The notes under the pieces: model-generated
The model's database searches: none
Told to the model about the DNA's origin: nothing
The model's input: the letters and a program-made list of their open reading frames with translations, nothing else
From: Sipunculus nudus
Lineage: Eukaryota > Annelida > Sipuncula > Golfingiida > Sipunculidae
Direction of reading: 5' to 3'
Assembly (NCBI GenBank): GCA_026874595.1
Contig: CM049316.1
Span: 50,973,676 to 51,037,675, forward strand
Length of the DNA stretch: 64,000 nt
Program-made: the position numbers and the translations under genes
Shown here: one piece after another, positions 22,551 to 33,710 of the stretch
Position numbering within the stretch: position 1 is the stretch's first letter
Layout: every line of letters starts with the position of its first letter

Positions 22551-25082
22551 ATATTAAAGTATGAATATATCTGATTCATCTTGTTCTTGCTTACTGAGGC
22601 TGACTTTGGGATGGGGTTCGGAGAAGGGAAAAGTGAGGGCAGCACGAAGGTGGATGTAGAAATATACTATTGTAATGTTTTTCATTTATATAAGAATATG
22701 AAAAGCTAAGAGGAAAGGGGCCCTCCTACTTGGTTATAGTAAAATTCTAAATATATGATTGCAAACTAATACTCTGACAAGACTGTCATGAAGAAAAACA
22801 GTATAAGTTTTGAGATACTGTGTTGCATACGAAAATTTACAGATGGACAGGCAAGTGGACAGAATGGACTAATACCTTTATTTCACTTTCAAGAGAATAA
22901 TGCATTTAAGTTTATATATAATCCTATTTTTTTTAGCAGATCCACTTTTTCCATTAAGAAGTTTTTATCTGAATCTTTTTTTTATTTACAGGTTTATAAA
23001 TTTTTAATTTAAAAAACCTGAAAATATAAGTTAAAATATTAGAATTGTTGCAAAAGTTGCAGTCATTATATATACAGAGTAAAATACATTGGGTCATATT
23101 TTGCATACACATATATTTTATTATTTTGAAATCATAAATGTTTAAACTGATTTAAGAAGAAAATAATGCCACAACATGGCATCTACAAGAATATTCCTTG
23201 AATCACTATTAAAAAGTTTTGCACAATGGAGTTTTCAGGACATGCTTAATTTTATTCACCAAAATAAAATAAAAGTAAATTTGATAAAATAAATCATCTT
23301 TTCAAATAAAGTATACACTCTGTTGGTTGAATGAGGGAAAAACAATATCATTGTGCTAATTACTATCCCAGTTTTAATTAATTACTGGAATTAATAGTCA
23401 ATTTCACACCTGGTGAAGATTTTACTCTTCTGAAGTAAGGAATTACTTATCTCATGAACATCCACACTTTCACAGCAATACACCACTTTGTGGACACAAT
23501 TAAATGTACACTTTAATCATTGTAACCCTGGTGGTTCAATACAAAATCTAAAATGTAGCATGTCCAAGAATAAAATAAAATACAGAAAAATCATAACATT
23601 CATCTAGTTTATGCACCAGCTGGGGGGGGGGGATGAGTGCAGGGCAGAGGGGAAGCCTGCTAGTAGTGGCCAAGCTGGGCCAAGGTAAGCTGCCTGGGGT
23701 GGGTTACATAATGCAAGTGAAGGCTGTACTACTAGGTGGGCCAGATGTAAACAACGCTTGACATGGTGTATGAAAACATGAATAAAAGCTATTCATTCCA
23801 ATCAATTTCTTTTGTAAGTTCAGATTTTAAAAGATTAAATCCTTATGCATATATGCTGGGAAAATTAAATCAACAGTGCCAAAGTTGGACAAAATTTAAG
23901 GTATTGATTTTTTATTTATGCTAATAACTTGAAAAATTTTCAAAATTCAGATCTAATTTTGGGTAAACAACTGAATCTTGATTAAATAAAGTTATATTAC
24001 TGAAAAAAAGTCTCTAGGTTCAGCAATTCTCATGTTAGGTGAGTAAATATATTCCTGATTTTTTTTAAAAATTGCATTATGTTTTGGCCCATCACTTCAA
24101 AATAATACTCAATACTGACCTTATTTTTGGTATGTTCATAGAAAATGTATAAAAGAATGTGAATACTAAATACGATCAAAAACAGATCAGTGGTTTTGAT
24201 ATTAGGCAGCCTTGAAGTGTAACAATGGCTTTTTTTATGGAAAACAGAGTTTTTTTCCTTAATATCTCGAAGGAACAAAGTCCTAATGACCCAATTTTCT
24301 GTATGGTAGGAGATTTTGGGGACATCTAAAATTATGTCAACAGCCTGGGGAGCATAGAGATGTGCACTGAATGACCTACAGTCATCAAAGTGGACTGCTT
24401 GACAATGTAAAGGAATACAACAAGAGCCTCCAAAAAAATTCAATAACTAGCCTAATTTTGCAGCTTTTATTTTCAAATTTCAGATTTTAACAGATAAAAT
24501 CCTTATGTATACATGGTGTGAAAATTAAATTCACAGTACTTACAGGAAAAAAACGTGCCATGGCCAAAGTTTGGCAAAATTTAAGGTACCATTTTTATAT
24601 TTTTGCCAATATTTAAAAAAATTTAACAAATTTTGATCTAATTTTTGGTATACAATTAAATTTTGATTAATTAAAATTGTATTACTGGAAAAAAGTCCCT
24701 ACCTTTAACACTTTTGGTCTTAAGTGACCAAATATCTTCCTGATTTTTTTACAAAGTCCATTATGTTTGGGCCCATAACTTTTTTAAATTATATGGTACT
24801 GGCTTAATATCTGGCATGTACATAGGAACTATATAGAGGAATATTTATTTTAAATATGAAGAAAACCAGATTAGTGGTTTTGATATTAGGCAGTCCTGAA
24901 GTGTGAAAATAGATTTCTAATAAAAAATTGAGGTTTTTCCTTAATATCTCAAAGGAACGAAGTCCTATTGACCCAATTTTTGGCATGGTAGGAGATTATG
25001 GGGACATCTAACTGTATGCTGAAATTCAGATTCGTAGGTCCAACGGTGTCGAAACATGCCAGTCTTACGGACTGACATCCAG
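22551..25082 (+). repeat. E1 body, paralogous to 38518-40830
   Basis: Near-identical to E2 over most of its length, including a G-run (23622-23632) and the 'GGCAGAGGGGAAGCCTGCT' segment. E2 lacks about 0.3 kb present here (roughly 24000-24316). Confidence 0.85.
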
Positions 25083-25086
25083 ACGG

Positions 25087-25121
<35 letters not shown>

Positions 25122-25179
25122 GACGGACGGACAATGGACCATGACTATAGCTCAGATGACTTATAGTCAGCTGAGCTAA
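25083..25179 (+). repeat. E1 microsatellite and 3' hairpin
   Basis: GGACGGACGGACAGACAG-type repeats are followed by ACAATGGACCATGACTATAG and the terminal hairpin with CTAA. The same order is found at 32195-32279, 52314-52418 and 54927-55026. Confidence 0.85.
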
Positions 25180-25502
25180 AAATTGGATAAGTTAAAGGCC
25201 AAGCACTCATATCCCTGGTTTGCCTGGCAGAATCTACCCTGTATACTCCCTGAAGACATCTGGTAATTAGCCACAGCTCATTATTATCTAATCAAGTGAT
25301 CACCCTGCTGTGTCACTGGTGTCCAGTGCTCTCCTGCCTGAACTGAGGCCCTGGACGGGTCTTTCTAAACACCGAAAAGTACAGAAAAGTACCGAAAAGT
25401 ACCGAAAAGTTACCGAAAAGTACCGAAAAGTACCGAAAAGTTACCGAAAAGTTACTGAAAAGTAACTGAAAAGACTTTAAAAGCATCTTTGAAAAATGAA
25501 TA

Positions 25503-27554
25503 CCGTAAAATCTCCACTTAAAACCGCGGTTTAATCAAGAAATTCAAAATCTTGAAATCAGGTTCATTTCCTGAAAGCACTGTGCGGTTTATACTAGAAG
25601 GGTTTCCTGAATATCTTCCTGACAGTCATCGTTTTTGGGCCGGCGAGTGAGCGATAATATTGCAACTTTCAAAGGCCGTTCTTAGCAGCAGTCTCGCATG
25701 CATGGGAGCCGTGTGTTAATGTATTATTTACGGTTATTTGTTATTTATAAATTAAAATATTGCTGATTAGTTTTCGTGTGATATATAACTTGTTATAAAA
25801 TCTTGGTAATTGTTGCCAAATAATACGTTTACAACAACCCTGCTGTAACACACAGCGGCCTAACTGCATTAAATGCGGCGGTATCCAGAACCCAGGATAC
25901 CGCCGCATAAAAAGCTTCAGAGTAAACTGGAAAACATCAAACCCTTGTCGGAAAAAAATCGTGTAAAATCAAATAGTGCGTTTATGACAAGGAAACTTTG
26001 AGTAATCTAAGGGAGATATAGTACTTTATTCGAATGACCACGAAATTCAGCAAAATATTATGTTTTAGTATGTAAACAAGACTCACTTTTAAAACTTTGT
26101 AATACTTGCGCTTGAAACTGTCTCAGAATCTGAAACAATGAACTGCGTGACGTTTGCTCGCTGAGCCAACAAGGCCCGTTACCACTGGTTACACAGGCGG
26201 CTGCCGGCCAGCCGTGGCTGGAGGGAAAACCCAGAGCAGACATCATTCCCCGTGTAACACTGTTTATTAGGATAATACATATTCTTCTAATCAACATTTA
26301 AAGTGGACAAACACTGTCTAAGTGGAATGTTATATGCGTATTTGATAAGAATACGCTTTATTTCTTAACGAATACGACATTTTCAGACAAAATATAAGAA
26401 TTTAATTGTCATGTGGAATGTCTCCAGTTTCCTCAAATTATCTTCTAGGGCTTTCGCACAGCGTAGTGTAGTAAGAGAGGACGGGTGCTAGGGCTAACAG
26501 CGGCCCACATCGTTGGGCATGGTCAAGCAAAATTGAAATAAAAGCCTACTATAAACCCATTTGCGGCATTATTTAGGAATGATTATTTGTTTAAAACGTA
26601 AAGTAAAGCTGACATCGCAAAGAGTCACACAATGGCAGATGATCATTTTAAAATCAAGTTTGAGTGCCGCCATGTGCTGATACGCCCTGGTATTCTGCTA
26701 AGAATATTTTGAACGGCTGTACGCGGTGGGTGGTAAACAGAACAGCCACCTATTTTGTCCCAGCGTGCCTTGCGCGAACACTGCCTTGACAAAATGGCTC
26801 CCCACACGAAAACTTTCTTCAGGAAAAAAACTTGCTTACCCCGACTGGCCACTTTAATTTTACCTTAAAATCACTCGTTTTCAAGCGTCATTTTTCCTTT
26901 ACGTGCGTATCTCGACAAGGTAACTTCAGTTACTTTGATATTTAGTTAAGGTGACCAGCGATGTTTTCAAACGAACCAGCAAATTGTAACATGGAGCGAT
27001 GTCAACGTACGATGTGACAATTATAATACCGAAGTAACATGTATGAAAATGATTTGAATCTTCCGAGTAATTCCAGAAAATGGAATTTTTAATGAAAAAT
27101 TAAGATTTCAAAATATTACTTTTAGAATTAAAATATACGGTGACTTGAAATGGATAAGCAGAATATTTTTTTCCAAAATATAATGACAAATCAGTAGCAA
27201 ACAAGAATACGGCACGGAATATAAAATCTGTATAAACAGGCAGAGGTTCACCGGTCCTTGCGTCTTCCCAAATTTCATGATTGAGTGACCCTGCAAAAAA
27301 AGTCTTATGATGTGTTTAAATAAAATGCCCAAGGAATTTTAAAGTGTACAGTAATGGCCGAGCCGCAACCTACGCATGTTCATTTCTAGATGATAGCTTG
27401 ATTGTCTTTTGTCAAATCATTCCGTAGCGAAAGTTGGTGCGGTTTAAAAGGGGGTTTTTAGTTTTTGAGCCCCTCGCGGTGTCTCACCTGGAATTTCGGC
27501 GAAGTCTGGGTGCGGTTTTAATCGGAAGTGCGGTTTTAAGTGGAGATTTTACGG
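25503..27554 (+). mobile_element. TA-flanked 25-bp perfect TIR element (pogo/mariner-like)
   Basis: CCGTAAAATCTCCACTTA... (25503-25527) is repeated perfectly inverted at 27530-27554, with TA on both sides (25501-25502; 27555-27556). The subterminal words GCGGTTTT are repeated at the right end. It is 2,052 bp long. TA duplication and TIR style suggest Tc1/mariner-pogo relatives. The frames here (26058-26297, 26643-26852 minus) show no DDE motif, so it is non-autonomous or too decayed. Confidence 0.75.
25873..25908 (+). other. Perfect 14-bp-stem hairpin
   Basis: ATGCGGCGGTATCC, 8-nt loop AGAACCCA, then the exact complement. GC-rich, inside the 25-bp-TIR element. Confidence 0.9.
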
Positions 27555-28600
27555 TACTAGAAAATGACAAAATGTAACAATATAAGTACTAAAAAATAAA
27601 AAAAAAATATACAAAAATATGTCAAAAAGTACTGAAAAGTACTTAAGGTTACCAATAAGTCACTTAAAAGTTACTGAATACTATATTAAAAATAATTATT
27701 TTAATTTTGGAATATCTGCTCATTATACAGTTTATATGCCTGATTCATTTTTAAAGCTGATTTGAATGGGAACATCATTTGAAATAGTGAACAGTTTTTT
27801 ATTCTTTCGGCATAATATACTGGTACAGCCTTGTGAGAGAGGTAGCCATAACTTTAAATTAATTAAACCAAGGGCAGCAAACCTTTGAATGTTTATTGTA
27901 TTGTGAAATCAGAATGCATTTCACAAAAATGTCCATATTTTTTTATAAAGTGCCATTTTAGACCAATGAGAGGTTCTGAATTAAGTACATGATATGGAAT
28001 ATTTTATGTAAATCCACTTGGTAAATAATATAATTTTTAAATGACCAAACACCTAAAGCAAGAACATTTTATTTCAAGTCAATGAGTAAACATTTAGGAT
28101 GGAAAGCAGTTTGATCATATTATCTCTCACACTGAAAATATATTATGGCAAAGCATGCAACACAATGGTGCTTTCATTCATTTTTATCACTATTCTTGCC
28201 ATTTTCATTTATTTAAAAATTATAAATGTATCCATACTTTTAAGTAAGGTAACTTTTCAAAAAATGTTTGTGTTTTTTAGAACTTATTTGATAACAATTT
28301 GTCACTTATAAAGGGTAAAAACACAATTTGCTAACTTTAAAGACAAGTTACAGTCTTTTTCATTAATTTTGTGTTTAAATAAGTATATATAAAAATCGCC
28401 TTTATAGTCTTTCATTAATTTTTTGGTATTTCGGTACATTATAGTACCTTTTCAGGAACTTTTTGGTTACTTTTCAATACTTTATGGTGACTTTTCGGTA
28501 CTTTTCAGTAACCCTATAAAAGGGTAAAAAAAAAGCACAATTTGCTAACTTTATTGACAGTCTGAAACAACTTTTTGGTAATTTTTAGTGTTAATATTAA
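27555..28600 (+). other. hAT-like interior, right part
   Basis: AT-rich with scattered degenerate ACTTTTCGGTA decamers (27620-27680, 28430-28515). No gene seen. Confidence 0.6.
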
Positions 28601-28989
28601 TTACAAGATGCTTTTAAAGTCTTTTCAGTTACTTTTCAGTAACTTTTCGGTAACTTTTCGGTACTTTTCGGTAACTTTTCGGTACTTTCCGGTAACTTTT
28701 CGGTACTTTTCAGTAACTTTTCGGTACTTTTCGGTGTTTAGAAAGACCTGCCCTGGACAGCAAGAAATCTGTGCATGCGTAGCTAAGCCAGTGTCCAGTG
28801 CTTCTACAGCTTGTGCCAGAATCTGGGGTATTTTTATGAGTTGGTTTGATTTGCAAGGAATATTCTCTGTCCATCTCTCTGTCAAAAAAACTTTCACTCA
28901 CAGCTGAATGCAGACGGTTTATCATAATATTTATTATACAACCAACTGAATTTTACATATTTTTTTTAACAGCCATGTCATCCAGTGTT

Positions 28990-29160
28990 GAAGAATGAAT
29001 ATATATTTCTCTCCCTGACACACACACAGACACAAACTCTCTCTCTTTGACCAGACACACACCCACTCTCTCTCTCTCTGACACACACACACACAATTTT
29101 CTCTCTCTCCCGCTCTCTCTCTAACAAACACAAAGACATTCTCTCTCCATTTCTGACACA

Positions 29161-29192
<32 letters not shown>
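28990..29192 (+). repeat. CT/CA microsatellite in left arm of P
   Basis: Runs of CTCTCT and ACACAC, with a pure CT run at 29164-29192. These produce low-complexity frames on the minus strand that are not genes. Confidence 0.95.
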
Positions 29193-29194
<2 letters not shown>

Positions 29195-29859
29195 CAGGGA
29201 CCTACACTAAACAATATTATGGAAACTTTTAACCAGACTATTCATAAAATAATGAAGAAGGTATACATTGTTTATTGGCAATTTTATTGGAATGAAAATT
29301 TTTATATATATATAATATATATATATATAGTTATATCCTATAAGATACTAAATATCACCATACTATCTCCAACACAAAAAATATCTAACTGTATGCAATA
29401 TGTTGCAGCATCGTCTCTAAAGACACGTTAAAAATTATATTAATGCAATCACAATTCAAATTTATTATTTTTCGATGCACTTGTAACAAAATAAAAAGGA
29501 AACACTAATGATGACCAACTGAATATTGAATTATTTTGTTTCTTTCTATGGTGTGTAAACATCTCGACAAATAAATTGTTTGCTAATTCATCAATTGTTC
29601 TTTTGTGTAATCGAACATTTATGACCAACATAATTTATGACTGCCAGTCATATCAATAAACATATTTATATACTATATAAATATACTTGTCCAGTTATCA
29701 ACACACGTAAAAAAATCAAAATAATTCAATATTCAGTTGGTCTTCTATAGTGTATCCTCTTGTTTTTTTTTTTTTGTTACAAGTGCATCCATAATTAATA
29801 AATTTGAATTGGTTTTTGCATGTTTGCTCTGAAAATAAATGTTCATGTGTCTTAAGAGG

Positions 29860-30029
29860 CATATATTTTGCACATATATATATATATATATATATAAAAC
29901 ATATACATATAAATACACCCTAAAAACTATTCCTTCCAATAAAATTGCCAGTAAACAATACATATACCTCGTCATTATTTTATGCATGGTTTGGTGAAGA
30001 GTTTCCAATATACTGCTTTGTGGTAGGTT

Positions 30030-30078
<49 letters not shown>

Positions 30079-30111
30079 GTCAGAAAGAGCGAGCATATGT
30101 GTGTGTCCGAG

Positions 30112-30169
<58 letters not shown>

Positions 30170-30170
30170 A
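29860..30170 (+). repeat. TA and GA microsatellites in right arm of P
   Basis: TA run at 29873-29896, GA run at 30031-30075 and TA run at 30114-30165. The GA run is the inverted partner of the CT run in the left arm. Confidence 0.95.
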
Positions 30171-30542
30171 TAATAAATAGCACCGTTAAACTGTTTGCAT
30201 TCAACTGTGAGTCTTTCTGACAGACAGATAGACAAAGAATATTACATGCAAGTCTGAACCAAATCATAAAAATGCCCCACTCTGATCCCCGGCACAAGCT
30301 GTGGAAGCACTGGACACTGGCTTAGCTATACTGGACACAGACTTAGCTATGCAAGCACAGATTTCTTGCTGTCCAGGACCTGAGTTCAGGCAGGAGTGTG
30401 CTGGACACCAGTGACACAGCAGGGTGATCACTAGATTAGATAATAATGAGGTGTGGCTAATTACCAGATGTCTTCAGGGACTATACAGGGTAGATTCTGC
30501 CAGGCAAACCTGGGATATGAGTGCTTGGCCTTTAAATTTATT

Positions 30543-30707
30543 TCATGCCAAGTGGATGTTTGGACCAAGTCTACCCGTCGCCCGAAGGCGTCTCGTGACA
30601 GGCAACATGGCCGACCACCCAGCACGAAAGATCAACCAGTGACACAAACACTTAAAGAAGTTGATGTTACCTCTCAAATATACAAAAAATTGTGTATGCA
30701 TTTGTAA
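30543..30707 (+). CDS. Possible last exon of T1 gene
   Basis: The frame continues past the right edge of P and ends at TAA near 30705. It is basic and hydrophilic (TKSTRRPKASRDRQHGRPPS) and ends KKLCMHL. An AATAAA lies at 31035, and the right subterminal array follows. The product is unknown and the acceptor is not clear. The layout (last exon, poly(A) signal, array, TIR) is the same as in T2. Confidence 0.3.
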   Translation, partial: SCQVDVWTKSTRRPKASRDRQHGRPPSTKDQPVTQTLKEVDVTSQIYKKLCMHL

Positions 30708-31170
30708 CTTAAAAGCCTTATTATTCCCTTGTATGAATCTTGTAGCTTAATGTTGCCTGAATATTAATATTATTTTTGGATCATTACCAGAAACTCACAG
30801 CGCTGACTGTACAACTTGTACTGCAGTGTAGTCTACACACTAAGTGACAGAAGGAAACTAATATTTCTCATCATAAAGTTAATTGTATGTTCACAAAGTG
30901 ATCATATCCCCATGTGGACATGTTTGATGAAGTGTTGATGTGCCCTTTTTCGTTGTTTTATGTTTAAAAATGCTGATAAATTGCAGTTAAATGTCAGAAG
31001 TCGTAGCCGCTTGGTGGAGGATAATAGAAGTTTTCAATAAAATTTATATTGTAAACATATCTCATTTGCAAACTTCATGAAATTTCTCTTTTTCTAATTG
31101 AAAGCAATATAAAAACATTGTATTTCTGGCCAAAACATCACTTAAATGAAAATTAAGTACATATTAAAAG
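30708..31170 (+). other. T1 3' region with AATAAA
   Basis: No gene. A canonical AATAAA lies at about 31035 in 'TTTTCAATAAAATTTATA', a plausible poly(A) signal for the T1 transcript. Confidence 0.4.
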
Positions 31171-31174
31171 GAGA

Positions 31175-31480
31175 CTGCGGGAAATGTGCAGGAAGGCTGC
31201 AGGCAGTGTGAGAGAAAGCTGCGAGAAGTGTGCGAGAAGGCTGCAGGAAGTGTGTGAGAAGGCTGCGAGAAGGCTGTGGGAAGTGTGCAAGGAGGCTGCG
31301 GGAAGTGAGCAAGAAGGCAGCGAGAAGGCTGCGGGAAGTGTGAGAGAAGGCTGCGAGAAGGCTGTGGGAAGTGTGCGGGAAGGCTGCGGGAAGTGTGCGA
31401 GTAGGCTGCGAGAAGGCTGCGGGAAGTGAGCCAGAAGGCTGCGGGAAGGCTGCGGGAAGGCTGCGGGAAAAGGGCTGCGG
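31175..31480 (+). repeat. T1 right subterminal array (GGCTGCGGGAAG)
   Basis: Variants of GGCTGCGGGAAGTGTGCGAGAA repeat about a dozen times. The array creates long frames on both strands (for example 31142-31588 minus) that are repeat translations. The word runs in the same direction as in the left array and is not inverted. Confidence 0.9.
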
Positions 31481-31594
31481 GAACATAGGTTGCGGCAAGC
31501 CTGCAGCAAGGTTGCCGCAAACTAATTTGCATGGCAAATCATGACCTTGCTGCAAGGTTGCTGCAAAGCTGCAGCAAGTTTGCAGCAACAGTAC

Positions 31595-31621
31595 GCGGCA
31601 AAGCTCTATTTTTGCTAAGGG
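31595..31621 (-). repeat. T1 right TIR
   Basis: GCGGCAAAGC...GCTAAGGG, the complement of the left TIR, followed by the AG duplication. Confidence 0.8.
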
Positions 31622-31623
31622 AG

Positions 31624-32279
31624 TTGAAATGCAAATAAAAACATGCTTTGAAAATTAAATCCACAGCAGTTACAGGAAAAAAACGTGCCATGGTCAAACT
31701 TGGGCAAAATTTAAGGTACCAATTTTATATTTTTGCCAATATTTAAAAAAGTTTAACAGATTTTGATCTAATTTTTGGTATACAATTAAATTTTGATTAA
31801 TTTAAGTTTTATAACTGAGAAAAAGATCCATCCTTTTACACTTTTGGTCTTAAGTGACCAAATATCTTTCCTGATTTTTTAAAGATTTATTTATTTTGTG
31901 TCTATAACTTTTTCAAATTAAATAATACTGACTTAATTTCTGGCATGTACATAGGAACTATATATAGGAACATTAATGGTAAAGATGAAGAAAACCAGAT
32001 GAGTGGTTTTGATATTAGGCAGTCCTGAAGTGTGAAAATAGATTTCTAATACAAAATTGAGGTTTTTCTTTAATATCTCAAAGGAATGAAGTCCTATTGA
32101 CCAAATTTTCGACATGGTAGGAGATTTTGGGGTCATCTTACTGTATGCCGAATTTCAGATTCGTAGGTCCAATGATGTCGAAATGTGCCAGTCTTACGGA
32201 CAGACGGACGGACAGACAGACAGACGACAGACAATGGACCACGACTATAGCTCAGATGACTTATAGTCAGCTGAGCTAA
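31624..32279 (+). mobile_element. C1 right part with microsatellite and 3' hairpin
   Basis: It resumes C sequence ('GTGCCATGGTCAAACTTGGG', 'GGTTTTGATATTAGGCAGTC'), then ACGG/ACAG repeats (32195-32231), then the terminal hairpin and CTAA at 32276-32279. Confidence 0.85.
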
Positions 32280-33703
32280 TTATTACGGATGCATACTGAA
32301 TGCAAAATTAAAATACAGATATATCTCATTGATGGCAAATTCTTAAAATTAATTTGAGCACTGATACCAATAATTTATAATCCACGTACAGTTGTCATTA
32401 TATAGCCACAGAGAGCTGAATAACCATGATTATACCATTGCCTGGTATGATGAATAACTTAAATCATAAATCTAAATTTTTTAAAAGCTTTTAAAAAAAC
32501 TTTCTTGTCAATATTAACCAAAGATAACCTGAAATCTAAATGTCTAGTGGCATGATGTAACAGATGCTGATAACTGGTGCCAGGCTAGATGTAACAGCAT
32601 CACACAGCTAACATATATGGTAAAATGACTCAATTCAATCTCCATAATTCAGCCAAAAATCATTCATGTGGAACCATTTATGACAATTATTATAAGAATT
32701 ATTGTAGCTTCCCGTAACTCAGTCAAAAAGCACTCAACCAATACCATATTTGAGCAAACTTGAATAATCAACATCTGAGGATAATTAATGATTGAGATTT
32801 AAGAATTTGGCCCAGTGGTTTTTGAGAAGAAGTTCTTTGTAGCCACTGAATTAAAATGGGCTGTTATAGCATATGACTTAATTCAGCTTCCCATAACTAA
32901 GCCAAAAGTCACTGAAAAGAGACCATTTGAACAAACTTCAGAAAGCACTACCTTAGGATCATTTCTGTGCGATATTAAACATTTTGGCCATATTGTTTCA
33001 GAGAAGAAGTTTTTTTGTAGCCCTCAGTGTGATACAGGCACTGATGACCCCGTACAAAAAAGGCCAATGCAGGTGGCGCCACCAATACCTTAATTTCAGA
33101 TATAACCTATGTGACCAACATTGGCATAAAATTTGGTGATGATAGCTCAAGCCATTTCTGAGATTGTAATTTTAGTATGCTTTTTTGGACAGATGACTAA
33201 GTTCAACTTCCTGTAACTTGGCCAAAAATCACCGAACTTAAACCATTCAAACAAACTTGAGAGAGATTGTTCCAGGAATCATTTCTGTAAAATATTGGAC
33301 AATTTGGCTGAACAGATTCCGAGAAGAAGATTTTAAAATTTTTTTTTAACTTTTTCCTTATAAAATCTAAGAAAATGCAGTTAGCCAAAAAATAAGCAAA
33401 ATCCGATAGAGTTTTTTAGAGGACTAATTTTATGCATAAAATTTTGTGATGCTAATTCTTGCCATTTTCAAGATAGTATGGGTTAACGTACAGACGACGG
33501 ATGACGCCACACCATAGCACAAGCTCACAGGTTCGCTAAAAATAAACAAAATCCGATATAGTTTTTTGGATGACTGATTATTTGCAAAAGATTTGGTGAT
33601 GCTAGCTCCTGCCGTTTTTGAGATAGCTATGGTTGACGTACAGACAACGCACGACACACGACGGACGCCGCCGCACCATCCCATAAGCTCACAGGTTCGC
33701 TAA
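32280..33703 (+). mobile_element. HA3 right block with two 3' ends
   Basis: It continues HA with 'ATGCATACTGAATGCAAAA', the 177-bp-type units, and a palindrome at 33072. The 3' ends ...CACAGGTTCGCTAA close at 33539 and 33703. The second (33540-33703) is an extra 3' segment stacked behind the first. Confidence 0.75.
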
Positions 33704-33710
33704 ATACAAG

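Larger units (their letters stand above)
21079..25179 (+). mobile_element. E1: Helentron-like element (C/E ends), contains B2
   Basis: The 5' end is GGGACCCATGGGTCACGGCG then CTCAGCTGAT, and the 3' end is the GTCAGCTGAGCTAA hairpin (CTAA 25176-25179) preceded by an ACGG/ACAG microsatellite (25083-25132). GCTCAGCTGA and its complement give the subterminal pair. The interior matches E2 (37987-40890) closely. The last 1.3 kb holds two units of about 0.65 kb that begin near 'GTGAAAATTAAATC' and contain 'GTGCCATGGCCAAAGTT'. Open frames (22788-23012, 24030-24443 minus) are not conserved as proteins. Confidence 0.85.
25357..28750 (+). mobile_element. hAT-like element, 3.4 kb
   Basis: The TIR is (CA)GGTCTTTCTAAACACC at the left and its complement at the right, ending ...AGACCTG. 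The 8-bp duplication CCCTGGAC lies at 25349-25356 and 28751-28758. The other arm of P carries the empty site (inverted TCCTGGAC near 30371). Subterminal decamers ACCGAAAAGT (left, 25371-25470) and ACTTTTCGGT (right, 28630-28740) are inverted to each other, as in hAT elements. No transposase is recognisable; the interior is mostly a further insertion. Confidence 0.8.
25193..30534 (+). mobile_element. P: large foldback (inverted-repeat) element
   Basis: The left arm, 25193-25356 plus 28759 to about 29560, is inverted at about 29700-30534. Matching points are TAAAGGCCAAGCACTCATAT at the outer ends, CAAGAAATCTGTGC (28763 and inverted near 30360), AATTGCCA/TGGCAATT near 29277 and 29945, and CCAACTGAATATTGAATT (29516 and inverted near 29725). 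The arms are 0.8-1.0 kb around a short centre near 29620. A hAT-like element splits the left arm. No coding sequence is evident. Confidence 0.75.
20034..31621 (+). mobile_element. T1: 11.6-kb TIR transposon (CCCTTA family), with nested elements
   Basis: The left end is CCCTTAGCAAAATGAAAAGT and the right end is the reverse complement of CCCTTAGCAAAAATAGAGCT. Both flanks repeat AG (20032-20033; 31622-31623). C2 shows the uninterrupted site, GTTAACAGTTGAAATG, at 51731-51750. Subterminal GC-rich arrays sit inside both ends (20100-20500; 31180-31475). Exon-like sequence (20576-20760; about 30543-30707) and AATAAA (31035) suggest an originally coding element. A 2-bp duplication with subterminal arrays recalls CACTA/EnSpm-like elements, but the superfamily is inference. 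Confidence 0.8.
18067..32279 (+). mobile_element. C1: C-family Helentron-like element, split by T1
   Basis: The 5' end is CAAGGGACCCATGGGTCACGG (18067) and the 3' end is the hairpin CTCAGATGAC-TTATA-GTCAGCTGAG followed by CTAA (32276-32279). The insertion site is shown by an intact HA copy, where ATATATGTAAAA joins TTATTACGG directly at 58660/58661. After subtracting T1 (11,588 bp plus 2 bp), 2,623 bp remain, close to C2 without its duplication (2,618 bp). No open frame is conserved among copies. Confidence 0.85.
14115..33703 (+). mobile_element. HA3: Helentron-like element split by B1 and C1
   Basis: The 5' end is AGGCCTACAGGCCT at 14117 (its next word is changed to TTTGAACCAGTGC). The element is in three blocks, 14115-14304, 17178-18066 and 32280-33703. 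They follow the same order as the less interrupted copy at 55857-60050. Two 3' ends close it (CTAA at 33536-33539 and 33700-33703), and gypsy RNase H resumes immediately after. So HA3 lies inside the gypsy element, across the deleted integrase end, RT and most of RNase H. Confidence 0.7.

Noticed and set aside
24030-24443. 137-codon minus-strand frame, partly repeated at 39966-40181
   Set aside because: The same sequence in E2 carries a deletion in the middle and the remaining frame is not conserved as protein.
31142-31588. Long minus-strand frames (118-148 codons) rich in S, L, P, A and F
   Set aside because: They are translations of the T1 right subterminal array; three overlapping frames are open at once because the repeat has few stops.
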